A stretch of 64,000 nucleotides of DNA from assembly GCA_030141605.1 (NCBI GenBank), contig JAQGDQ010000138.1:184001-248000 (forward strand). Direction: 5' to 3'. The DNA is from Tubiluchus corallicola (Eukaryota > Priapulida > Priapulimorpha > Priapulimorphida > Tubiluchidae). Below the pieces are notes generated by a model, which ran no database searches, was not told the origin of the DNA, and saw nothing but the letters and a program-made list of their open reading frames with translations. Numbering within the stretch: position 1 is the first letter of the stretch; the number at the start of each line of letters is the position of its first letter. The translations under genes were made by a program, and so were the position numbers. This document shows positions 24,970 through 36,839 of the stretch, in pieces.

Positions 24970-25275
24970 GTTTTCTCTGTACCAGTTAAACTGTTCCAGT
25001 ACTAAACGTTCCTAGCATCAAACCTGTTCCTTTTCATTTTTACGTTGTACCAGATTTACTTGTGCCATAGGTGCTGGCCAACCTTCGCCAATACTGTATT
25101 TAATCTTACCAGCACCACATTTTCCCTGTACCCAATTTTCGTAGCGCTAAGATTTCGCTGTACTAAAAATTTCTAATAGTAAATTTTCCCGGTATCAAAA
25201 TTTCCTCGTACAAAAATGACTAGGACCAAATTTACCTGTACTATACTTAGTAATACCAGATTTTTCCATGTTTTC
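24970..25275. repeat. Degenerate short tandem array (unit ~15-18 bp)
   Basis: Variants of TTTTCCTGTACCAAA recur about every 15-18 bp, for example TTTTCCCTGTACCCAA, TTTCGCTGTACTAAAAA, TTTTCCCGGTATCAAAA and TTTACCTGTACTATA. The repeats are old and heavily mutated. No coding frame is maintained. Confidence 0.6.
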
Positions 25276-25569
25276 AGTTCATTTACATGCTGTAAACACT
25301 TGCAGCGAGGGAGTTTGTGAGAATGTGTTACGTTATCAAGTTGGGCGGTGCTAAACACGGCTTCCGGTCTGTCTATTGGCCTAATGGAAGATATGATTAC
25401 TAGGCGGTTTTAAATTTATATTGATCACATGATCCGAGAAACTCTGAATGCATTACTACAGACATACTAACAGATAGACGCGCTAAGGTGTAAAATCGCT
25501 ACATGGTTATATACAGAAAAGTGTGTGGCATATGGGTGTAAATTCAAATCACGGCAATAGACTTATGAA

Positions 25570-25907
25570 CAATTCTGGATTAAAATAAGCACGTGCTTAG
25601 GGCCTCAGGGAAAGAGAAGCCCCCACTCAAAATTAAAATGTACCAGAATATGTGTGGCTGCAGATATGCTGAATGGCCGTCCCTTTAAGATTTAGAATCG
25701 TTTCTGTATTTTTAGTATCACTCTACGCAATATAAAGCTGGTGCCCTAGCTTTTACTTGCACATAAATCTTACTGCCTTTTGTTCATTTCAAAAGGCAAA
25801 ATTTCATTTCACAGTTTAGCATTATTTTTATTCTGAATTACACGTACATGGGGATATCATAATCTTTTCAGTGCTTAGGGCATCTTGCGGTCTTAATCCG
25901 ACACTGT
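25570..25907. repeat. Possible hAT-like non-autonomous element
   Basis: The left end (CTGGATTAAAATAAGC) and the right end read on the minus strand (CAGTGTCGGATTAAGACC) share GGATTAA. GTGCTTAGGGC occurs in direct orientation near each end. This resembles the ends of non-autonomous hAT elements from memory, but the terminal repeats are short and diverged. Confidence 0.35.
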
Positions 25908-27110
25908 TTATGAAGCCAAGTTTGGTGCCTCTAAAATAATTTTCATGAATGGGAGACTCAACCACCAAATTGTCATTTGGCTCCCCGTTGTAATTGCTAT
26001 TAGTTGTTTTACAAATTTTTAAAGCTGTGCAAAAAATTGATGCCCTAGATCTTACAGTTTTCTTCTCGTGTTTATAGGAAAGGTAAGTAATTGGTGACTT
26101 TCGACATACCCCGTACAATTAGACTTCGACTCCGCTATATACACGCATGCTTTAGCCGACGTAATATTTTATATGCGCGCATTTGAAATTGGCATATTCC
26201 TAATACAGCAGTAATTACATTTTTCCCCAGCGCAGAACACGAAAATACCATTATTGACAAAATGGAGAAAATATGGTCGACTAATGAGACTATTAAATTA
26301 CAAAGCTTGAAGGGGTCTAACGTCAAATTGAAAATAACATTGATTATTACTGGCTAATTATTTTACGTCTATAATGCGGCTCTGAGAAACTTCAAATACG
26401 GCTTATAATAGGTGTGTTCGCACACAAGCACACAGAGAATGGGCAATCCGGCGACAGAAATCAGGACGGTAACGGTAATTCAAAATGGTGATAGTAATCT
26501 GATGACGACAAAAGAAATCATGACAGCATTCAAACAACGGCATTATTTTACAATGTGACAGTTTGTGGGTATAAAACTAATGTATTATAATTAGTCTAGG
26601 GTAATTTAACGTCACTGTCTCAAATCTAAAGCTCGGGTCACATGTTCTCCGTGAATGTGAACAACTAAACAAGAAACACTAAACAGATAGAGCTCGTAAT
26701 TTATTAACATGTCAGGATAATCACTTCTGCTAATTTCATCACCAAGCGTTTGGGTTCACGTTGGGGCAATTCTCCTATAGGACTCGATTATTTTACTAAA
26801 CATAATCATCGAGTTGTTAATCGTAAAACGTTTTCACAAAGTTTGAAATAGAATTATTAAACACATGGATGCTGTGCAAATCATACAGTATATTATTAAA
26901 CATGAACAAAACAAAGAACAAATACATACAGGAGAAAACAATACCGTAATTTTACTACTAAGCCCAGATTTAACAAGTAACAAGGAGTATACTCATGTTT
27001 ATCAATAGTTCCTCATGGGTGGCTCGTCCAGGATGCATCAAGGATGGTTCACAGTCCCAAATCCACGATACACTACTGGAATAAGGAGGATGCTCCATCA
27101 TGTAGCTGAT

Positions 27111-27287
27111 CTATAAGTCCTTACACGCCACAAGTAGTTTAGTCTGGAATCGTAGTCGTTTCTCTGCGTCTCCACTGCAGCCGAATAGCGTAGCTAGGAT
27201 GCTGTGGACTCCATCACTATGTGAACACTCCACCAATGCTCTGAAAGTTTCAGAATCCCTCACAGGGTGGGTTGTCCAAGAGCTCCT
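27111..27287 (-). other. Orphan open segment with exon-like features, unassigned
   Basis: On the minus strand a pyrimidine-rich acceptor-like sequence (CTTCTTCACTTAG) is followed by 58 open codons and TAG. The peptide includes RDSETFRALVECSHSDG and EKRLRFQTKLLVACKDL; it is complex rather than repetitive and the DNA is GC-richer than its flanks. After the stop, the frame is open again for ~40 codons. No partner exon was found. It may be a decayed transposon or gag-like fragment or a lone exon; I do not recognise the family. Confidence 0.25.
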
Positions 27288-27350
27288 CTAAGTGAAGAAG
27301 TATGACAAAATAATTACTTCATTCCTGAGTCGTGCTGGTGTTAAGGGTGT

Positions 27351-27439
27351 CGATACAACATTGTGCATTTTAACTATTGTCTCTCACAGGACATCTGGCG
27401 ATACATTGTACATTTAACTATTGTCTCTCACAGGACATC
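27351..27439. repeat. Two-copy tandem repeat, unit ~41-48 bp
   Basis: Two adjacent units share CGATACA...ATTGT, then AACTATTGTCTCTCACAGGA and CATC. They differ by a few substitutions and small indels. Confidence 0.8.
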
Positions 27440-29567
27440 AATTGAATTTTGCCATTAAGGCCAAAATAAAAGTTATAGACAAAACGTGTCTCAAACATAT
27501 GACGAACAAAAGAAAGGTACCAACTATGTCAACCAGGTAAAAACGTCCTGGATAGGCACCCGTTCAACAGAAAATTCGGTACCTGAATGAAGTTGTAAAA
27601 AATGGCTTCTGTACTGCTGAAAATCTGATAGTGATGAATGGCCCTGTATATCGGCTAGTTAACTAGCGGTCATGCATCGCTTGGCAGTGACATACAATGA
27701 TGGTGATCTGAATGTGCAAACGTATTTGCTCAAAGAAAAGATTCAACCTGGTACGCTTCGTTTTAGCACATAGTTCCAATGTGCTTATTATATAGATCTA
27801 CTGCTCTCTCTCTCTCTAGGACATCAATCACTAATTATTGGACCCAAATTTTCTCAAAAGTTTGCTATCAGTCTACTAAATCCCTCAGCCTAATTGTCCT
27901 CATCACATTGATTACTGACCTGTCAACACCTTGTTGTTATTATTCCTTAAAACGAAAGATTAATGAGCTAGGCTTAAAAAAATAGGGAAAGGTAACAAAG
28001 GTCTCATCAGTTCAGATTATTCATCTACGTCCTTTGCCGCTTTTGCTAATTATATACCTAACAAGCCTGTACAGTTTCCTGTCTAAATGTGCCTTAGTGG
28101 TTTCTCCCAGCTTGAATGTTAAATCAAGCGCAGTATCACCACACATTCTATCACAACCTATAAAGCCCAACAAATTACATGTGAAGTAACTTGTTATCAT
28201 ATCTCATGAAAAATAAATACACTGATTAAATGCAATCTCGAAATAAAGTCGTTCGATTTTCCTGTGTTTTGGAAAAGATTTTAGTTATTGGTTGTGCAGT
28301 TATGGTAGTAAAAGTGACAGTGCCACAATCGATATGACCCTTAATATACTCAAATCAACAAGCAGACACTGCAAAATGAAGTTGCATTATTATGCCATTT
28401 ATTTTACTAAACATTTAATGATAATAGCTGTCAACCAGTTCATTGATACCACAAAGATATTGTTTGTAACCACCAAACACCACACCTAAAGACATTGTGA
28501 AAAACAACCAACAAACTAAATTAAGAATTTCTGAAGCTACTTTTAAGAAATAAGATGCATAATTAAGAGTAATTAACAGCATAACTAGTCAATAACGAGC
28601 AACCTTCATAGATGTTTGTTTTAAAAATTAGCAGTTCTAACTCCTTAACATTGTGACTTCGTAATGAAAACATACGGGGTTAAAACAGGACAAATAGGTC
28701 TTTTTGAGGAACAATACGACCATACAATGATCATTATACAAAACGTTTTTTAAACTATCTAAACAATTCACAAATTCAGTGGGTAAATTAATTTTAAAAC
28801 TCTATATCAACATTGTCTACTTAAAGGCTATTCCTACTAAGACTTTGTAGGTGCCCTGTTAAAGAATACTACATGCACTATTAAATCTAGCAATTTAGCA
28901 ACTCTAGTCCTTAAAAAGTACTGCAAAATGTCTAAGAGATTATAAAAAATTTTCATATTTCAACAATGCTTAGGTAAGCAAAATTATTACTCAACATTAC
29001 TAACATGCAGCAATACTAAAAAAAATTCATTAACTTTTTGTGCGTATTTAAACTTAATTTATGTATGGAAAATGCTTCTACAGTTTACCAAAAATAATCT
29101 AGCTAAGCATAATTAACTATAAGTCGTAAAATAAATCTTACTAGCTAATTTTCATTTTTTGCAGCTTTCACAAAAGATAAATTAACAAAGAAAAGGCTTT
29201 CTACATAGCAGAATTCAATTTCAAAAAACTGAAAGCATAATCTAGTAATAAATTACATTTAATGAGATGTATAAATAAGTAAAGTGGCATAACTTCATGC
29301 TGGTCAATCGCAAGGGCCTTGGAAAGAAAAGAGAAAATAGAGTACACGCATGTGCATGTCGGCTGACCATCGCAACGCCAGTAATTATTTGAAACATTAC
29401 ATGTGAATATTTTTACATAACCCAACTTCTTTAAATATTCGTTTAACAGACATGACATTGTTATATCAAATTTTGGATATCACAAACTATTTTTGTTGTT
29501 CATTCCATTCTGGTTACAGCAGTAATTTTGCTACAATAGCAGCATATGACTGGACAGACACCAGGCA

Positions 29568-30413
29568 CAGTGGCTCTACCACTAGGCAAACTAGGCAGTT
29601 GCCCTGGGTGCCAAATTCTAATTCTTTAATTAAGTCTTTAATTTTATGTTTAGCATAAATAATAACATAGTATATGTGTAATTGCTAAAGTGCTCTACAC
29701 TTTAATTAAATGAAACGAACTACTAACATTGTTTTTCTGCCAAAATGTTTATTCGTTGATGCTAGCAAGTGTCTTCCCACAGTAAAAAAACTTTCTACTT
29801 TTGCTTAATCTGGTTTCCTAATATTACGTACTATGCTGTACTAAGTGACGCGTTATTCTGCTTTTGGCAGCAATTCCTGTTGTACGCATTGAGCAGCAGA
29901 GCTATGAAAGAGATTGTAGTAATGATCCTCCCATTAATAAAAGTTTCTTACAATAGCATTTATCTCGTAATGGCAGATAAACCTATAAGAATCGAAGTCT
30001 CCATGAGCTGAACACTGGAAGTGAAAGGTAAAAAGCTGTCGAGTGGCAACATTAAACAGCAAAGAAGTATTTGCAACCAGATCAGAGTTATGGCTATGAA
30101 GGTGATGAAGCTAGTGAAATGGGTACATATGTGAAAAAAAGGAGTTAGGGTTTGAAAAGTTTCAAAAATTTCTGATGAAAAAGCTGGATAGCAGAAATTT
30201 GATTGCTTGTCAAGACCCATACGTACAATGGGGTCATAAATTCAACATGTCTAAACCTAACGTGCAGGTGCCATTACACTGTATTTTAATATTAAACAAG
30301 AAAAATCAATTTTGTGCGCCTGACGGGGTCTGGTGGGGGAAACGGCTGTCCGTCGAGAGAGGGTGCCAAAAATTATTTTGCCTAGAGCATCAAACTGCCT
30401 AGAGTCGGCCCTG
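29568..30413 (+). repeat. ~846-bp interspersed element with hAT-like terminal inverted repeats
   Basis: The left end is CAGTGGCTCTACCACTAGGC. The right end, on the minus strand, is CAGGGCCGACTCTAGGCAG. Both are followed inward by sequence ending in GGGTGCC or its complement. CAGGGCCG-type ends are common in hAT-like elements (recalled, not searched). The interior has only short broken frames, one reading KGKKLSSGNIKQQRS, which could be a decayed basic N-terminal region. A truncated inverted relative lies at 1280-2017. Confidence 0.7.
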
Positions 30414-31286
30414 ACACCTCAGGTCATCTGAAATGCGAGGCATAGTATATATGAAACAGTTTCCAGAAACAGAAATGTGTGTATTGCACTTATTGCAACT
30501 TGCATGGGTTTATTAGTTGTCTTTTCCAATAAGATGTGATGCACAGGTATCACACAGTTATTGCACACTACCATTATCTCGTTAGTCAATTACCACGGGA
30601 TTAAGTGGAATCGAAAGTAGCAAAAATATGTTTAGTTAAAGGTACAGCAGATTCTCTTAATTCAATAGTAATTTTAGTAGATTAGTAATTATTAACTAAA
30701 ATGTGTCATAAACAATTCTGATAATAGTCTATTAAACAAATATGGTGACATCTATTGCCAGAGAAAGTGTTATAAGCTGAGATATAGCTGAATAGCTATG
30801 ACTGCCAAGTTAGGTTAAGAACTCCAAGCCTGGTTGGTGAATGGATGAGTAGCCATTGAGTTACTACTTCAATAAATTTTAACTGCCATACTTCTCTGCT
30901 TCTCCTGTCTATTTCTCCTGTGTGTGTGTGTGTGCACGCAATTTCAGAAGTGTAACATGAGAAAGCCCATTTGCCAGAAGCTTCTACACATGCTTTACCT
31001 CACAAATTGCCGTTAACACTGAACATGTAAATCTATAACTCTCGTTCATATTAGTATTTTGTAATAAATGCCATTTATGATTGATTATTATCAATCACTT
31101 TACGATGTTATATCAGCATTACTGAAGAAATGGGTAAGAATTACAATCTAGGAGAGTTTCTACAACAAAAGATCAGCCTAGCATGCTTAAGGTTCGGTCC
31201 TGATAGTACTTAATTAATCAATAACATAACTAATGATTAAGTTTCATGTTTTAATAGTTGGAGTTTTTCTCTAGATATAATATTTA
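30414..31286. other. Noncoding stretch 3' of STARD7
   Basis: AT-rich with a short (TG)n at about 30920-30936. ATTAAA on the minus strand at 31250-31255 lies 32 bp beyond the STARD7 stop and is a possible polyadenylation signal. Nothing else is recognised. Confidence 0.4.
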
Positions 31287-33975
31287 TCATACAGACTGCG
31301 ACTGTGAAGTAAATTGATACTGATATGTGTTCGGTGTGCTGAGTCCTTCAATAAGGGGCTTGTGATGCCTTTGTACACCTCTCACACTATAGTAGTCAAC
31401 AGCAGCTTGGTGCATTTTCTCAACAAAATCAGGAACTCCTACAATAAAGTGGTTAAGTTTTAATAAAACAGATTAGGTAAAAATAAGATAATGCAACACA
31501 ATTTTAAAGAGTAAAATAACCCAGCTGGGAACAATTAAGATTTTTCATCTTTAATCTTTAAACTGAAAAGTCAACAGAATGGATTAGCTACACACTCACA
31601 ATGTCAGAAATGAACAATTAAGATGGCCCTCCAGTAAAATTTGAAATAAGGCCTAACTATATGCAACCCATGACGGCCATAGCAGAACCCCAGAGCACTT
31701 TCCTGCATTTCAAGATATTTTGGAAGCACTTTACAGTCGTTATAACATATATTTTAAAAATATGCTTCAAATAAAACATATAAAGTACATTTTTGACATA
31801 CTATTTGACATTCACTTTTATTAAAAAAAATATTTCAATTGTATACTCTGTTTCTTTGTTGCTACAAACCATGGAGTTGTGCAAAAGCTGACACTCTGCA
31901 AAAATGTGACCTAAATTACATGTAGTTTAGCAGTTGCTCAAAAGCTAAATTAAATACAGCTTTGATAAATCTAAGAAAATTTATTAAAATCCATAAGAAC
32001 TAATGGGAAAACCAGGTAGTTTGACTGAATTGAAAAAGCCATGTCTTAATTTACGCAAAACAAAAATGAATGAAAAATGGCCCAACCATCAGATTATGAC
32101 TTTAAAAACCTCACAGCCCCTTCTATGATAACCACCAACAATTAAACATGACCAAAAATGGTGTGCATGTTTAGTCAAAACTGCAGCCTTCAAAAACAAA
32201 TCGTAAAATGCATACCTGTTCTAGCCATCCAATTGTAAGCAAGTTTTGGGAAGGGGGCCTGTGGATCATCGCAATAAGTCAAGATGTAATCAAAACCATT
32301 CTGTCAAAAATATTAGAAAATTATTACTATTACAGCTAATATCTTCAACCAGTCTGACTCTTCTAGTCAGCACAAAAAATCTATAACTTTATAATGAGTA
32401 TTATTTTGCACAGACAGTTTACGTAATCGACACAAAAATTGTTTGCCTAGCAATTTGCTTCTGTTCAACAGGAAAACTGCATACATGGATTCACAATCTT
32501 AAATATAAATTTTTGCCATGTTACACGTTTGAACACTTGCAGCCACCAAGACAACTTAACTTAATCAAATGCCGTGAAACCAAGTTACTGAATAAATAAA
32601 ATAAAAATTGCCAGTGGTTGGATCAATGAACACATTGTTTTGACAATACCGCTGCTAAACAAAATGTGTAAAGTTTTTAGTACTACTATAGGATAAAAAT
32701 TCAAGTTTGATTCCTTTTGAGATTTTATAATCATATAAGAAGTGTAAGTGTTAGCTCTTGCATTTGGATTGCTGATTGGTCTTATGTCACTGTTAATGCA
32801 CTTGGTAGCTACATTGCAATAATCACTGACATTATCAGCAGGCTCTGTGCCAAGGACTGGGTTAACAGCTTATAATATGACAAATTATAAAATAGATTAT
32901 TAAATGGATCCAAATGAATGATATACATCGGGACCATATTTTGTGGTACGTCCCAAATAGCATCAAACTTTCTGATTTAGCTTGTACAGAACCTATTTAC
33001 AGCACAGAACATTCAAAATAACTAGAGTAAATGTATACTAATTGAGGCTACAGACAAGGCAAATGATAATGGATCATGGAAAAGCTTACTTATCTGCTAC
33101 TCATTTTGAAGGCTTGAAGCACTAAGATATCCTTGCAGAAGCAGCAGTTGTAAAATATAGAAATGAGAAAAAATAGTACTACCTCATTAAATCCCTTGTG
33201 AGGCCTTATAACCATTTGAGATTTGTAAGTGTCCACTCTCACGTGCTGCTTGTTGACTGGCCGTAACGGATGCTCTATGGCTCGTGCAGTCAGCACGGCA
33301 ACATTTTGTTCATAATCTACCTTGCAGCGTCTAATGTAGACATAATCTCTACTGTACATAGGATACTAAAAAATGTTACAGAAAAATTAGCAGAAAGCTG
33401 TTAGGTATAGGAGCAAACATTTATTTAATTATTTAACACTATAAATGGTAATAATTGTAAATATGTATGCATAATTAATATATTGGAAGTAATAGATGCA
33501 GTCTATGTATAATCTGCTGTAACTGTAATCAGTTTCCCTGCTCAGTCATAATCTAAGCCGAGAAAGCTAATGAAGCAAAAAGCTAGCCTTTGCTAGAGTA
33601 GACAAGAACATTCTTTGCTAGACAAGAATAGAACTAAAGTTGCTTAACCAGCAGTTGAGAACAAAGGAAGACTCTATCTCGTATTTCTTCATATTAAGAT
33701 GAATACATGCCCATGCACATGCAGTACAATTATCATTCTCCTTCATTCAAGCATTTTGTTATGTTCTTTAACAGTTTAAATTCAATCTAATGGAGACTTC
33801 ACAACTCAGAGAAAGTCTGTTGTTATGATGAGAAACACGACTAACTTCGATACAATGGAGACCAAGTTGCTGTCTGTGTCATTATGGCGATCACTTTGTT
33901 GCATAGCCAATTAAAGTACTTTTTCTCAACGTTAATGTATCACACTCTACCACAATTGCTGCCGTCGTAGAAAAG

Positions 33976-34006
<31 letters not shown>

Positions 34007-36741
34007 CATACGTATGTATATATATATACATACAAATACACATATATGACGTAAACTCGTTTTAAGCTACTTACGGGATATTTAGTCACCCAGTGGACAA
34101 CTTCTGTTCCAGTTTCTGGCTCACTATCAATTACATTAAGGTCAATGACTAAGCGATCCCAATGTTTTCGATACTCTATATCATACTGAAAAATAAAAGA
34201 ATTTTTCCAGAGATGAAGGACACCAAATGGTACTCTGCTATGGAAAGATTGGCAAACACTAGATAAGTAGACTATGCATGGACATCCACAGTTTAACTAC
34301 ATGTACAGATCCTGTTCTAAATCATTTTATCCAAAAAATAGACAATTTCCTTTATGCCACATGTGACAACACGACAAAAAATGCGTGTTAAAAAACAATT
34401 ATACCACACTTACAAATAATGCTGCATGCTGAAAAGTAGCACAACTAAGTTTAGCAGAACTCTAGACTTTAATGTTTGACCTTGTTATTAGATACAGAAA
34501 GTCTAGAGGGTATGAAGAGTGACAGTACACTAGTAGTAACACATATAATATTGCAAACTTGTATATGCCATAACCAGAGGAAATGTGCAGTTTCATGGTA
34601 AAGAATGAACAAATAGGAGTTACCCTAGCCAAATTACAATGTTTCAATATCAAGCCAAAACACAACTTTAAGGGCTTGAAGGATTTTTAGTCCAAAAATA
34701 AGGAAATTTATTCTGATACATTTTAAATGGATAAAAGAAATAAACATTTTTACCATACAAATTTAACACATCTAATCAGCTCAAAAACACTTTCCTACTA
34801 AGAAATTTTGCTGTAATATTTTCTCACCTGCACCAAGAAGAAAGCTGCTGCTGAAGCATCGTAAAATGTCCCATAAACTGAAATGAAATCAACCACTATT
34901 AGTTATGCACAAGTTCTTGAATCTTCATCATAAACCAACTAGCTCCAACGACAAATTTACAACACAAAATGTTGGTAAAAGAAAGCAAATTTATGCAAAT
35001 TGCAATAAGCTTTTTTTATTCACATTCATTACAATAAATGTGCTGATATTGTTGTTTTCACTGAAATGAGTGATAACTAAAGAAAACTTTGCTAAATAAT
35101 GTTGTACAAGGTTAATATGTACACTGCACAATGGATTAACTGTAATGCATGTACAAACAGGATTACTCATTAATTAATTAGTTTGCTCTTACAGTTCTAG
35201 GACAAATTTGGGTGATTTGAATTACCTTTGTATTCATATAGGTAACTATTAGGAATAGGCTTTCTCCAGACCTTTAAGTGACTGTGGTCTATAATAGTCT
35301 CCCAAGAGTCCATGTAATGCAGAAACTTCTTGTCTGGATCTTTTACATGCTCAACATGATGTAAGTCTTCAACCACTCTAAAAGCATTCATTTTATGAAA
35401 TTAATTATAGGAAATTCTGCAGGTGAATGCCATGTATATAACTTCAAATCACTAAATAAACAATTTCATTGATCTTTTCATTTGAACGGTCAAACACTTT
35501 TAAAAGAAAGGTTTAACCGAATACAAGAACAGACGAAAGCACTGGAACTCAATGCAAACCATTGGGAAACCAAAATAAATGAAACTAAAATTTGGTGCCC
35601 ACCCCCCTAGTGGACATCCCTAGTGGAAGTCAATATTAAGAATAAATTTTAAGACAAATGAGCCAAGAAACCAAAAAGCAGGTATTAAAACATACGGAAA
35701 ATTGTATTTGTTACTCGAGGCCAACAGACCACAAACACTTAGGTCTACTCAAGAGAGAGAAGAAACAAAGAATAGTAAATTTATCATACAAGGCACAATG
35801 TAGAACGCTTGTGCAGGTAAAGACTTACTTCAAATATTAAGTATATCAATCAGTTAAAATATGCATTTCTGAAGTTTTAATTATACAAGATGGTTACTGC
35901 ATTTATTTTACATAGAAAAGTTCTCATTAAGGCTGTCAATCGAATAAAAAGTTCTGAATTAGAATCGATTAGAAGTGTTTCAAATCGAATCAAAAATTTT
36001 CAAATAGAATCAGATTTTGCAAATTTACTTTGAATCGAACAAGAATTTAGAGAATGTATTCTCGAACGTGGATGGGGATATTGCACTTTTGCACCGCCTA
36101 GTTTTTAAGCAAGTATTTTTGCATCACAATTTTAATTATTTTTAGGTTAGGGTTTCAAAATAGTGAGATTAGGTTAGAATTTTTCCCAATTTTCCACATG
36201 TCTTGCTGATAACATGAGAAATTAATTATCAATTAAGTAAAATTTCTTAATTAAATCATTACTTTTGCAATTCTTCATCTGGCACACATTCATGCCTCCA
36301 AGAAAATGCAGCAGCACCAAAAAGAACTCCTACTCGAGACCTCTGCCTACTGCTGACATTCATTAGCCTCCAGTTTCCTTTTCCAAATATATGCCTAAAC
36401 CCGCCAGCTATCCACAAACGATTGCATGTTACAAAAAACTTGACTGATAAACGATGACATCTACGTATCCAAAGCAGTACTATCATTGCAAAACACAAGG
36501 TCTTGTTCATGAAAGACGTGTTTATATGCAACTTCCATGACATCTTAACAGTTCGCAATTGATGCACGGGTCCACAGTTATTCCTAATACTAAGCGAATT
36601 GTAAAACGTTTTTGTCAATACTGGGCGGTAGGTATAATAAAATCCACCTGCAATCACAAAAAACTTTCTTTCACGTCGGGTCTTAGATACACAAACATTT
36701 TTTATAAGTCTGAAATATTTAGTAAACTGATTACGTGCCAT
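31287..36741 (-). CDS. STARD7: StAR-related lipid transfer protein 7 homologue
   Basis: Seven exons in transcript order: 36741-36263, 35377-35226, 34877-34828, 34185-34075, 33365-33183, 32300-32216, 31438-31287. All are GT-AG and phase-consistent, 1212 nt, 403 residues (human about 370). An in-frame TGA lies just before the ATG. The START domain is about residues 184-390 and matches STARD7 closely: HLKVWRKPIPNSYLYEYK, EYRKHWDRLVIDLNVID, EVVHWVTKYPYPMYSRDYVY, YKSQMVIRPHKGF, NGFDYILTYCDDPQAPFP, GVPDFVEKMH. The first ~150 residues are rich in Arg/Lys and nearly free of acidic residues, as in a mitochondrial presequence, followed by VGVLFGAAAFSW and an acidic DEELQ, matching the human GVFVW...EEELQ region. 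The family carries phosphatidylcholine to mitochondria. A LINE copy ends about 100 bp upstream of the start codon. Confidence 0.94.
33975..34042. repeat. Palindromic TA/CATACGTATG microsatellite
   Basis: CACACA grades into (TA)n, then ACATACGTATGTATA and again TATATACATAC. This self-complementary block lies in a STARD7 intron, ending 33 bp from the 3' edge of exon 34185-34075 and thus close to its donor. Confidence 0.9.
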
Positions 36742-36839
36742 GATTCACAAAACTTTTCACACACGTTTCACACTTTCACGCAATGCAGGAAGCTGACATC
36801 TTTGATTTGTTTGACAATTCACCACTAGGTGGCAATATC

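Larger units (their letters stand above)
26120..29567. other. Noncoding stretch with one orphan open segment
   Basis: No gene could be assigned. It contains the minus-strand open segment at 27111-27287 and the short tandem duplication at 27351-27439, both listed separately. A short (CT)n run occurs near 27805. The remainder is AT-rich with small chance open frames. Confidence 0.5.

Noticed and set aside
25828-26118. 96-codon minus-strand frame
   Set aside because: Overlaps the end of a probable hAT-like repeat and shows no conserved motif.
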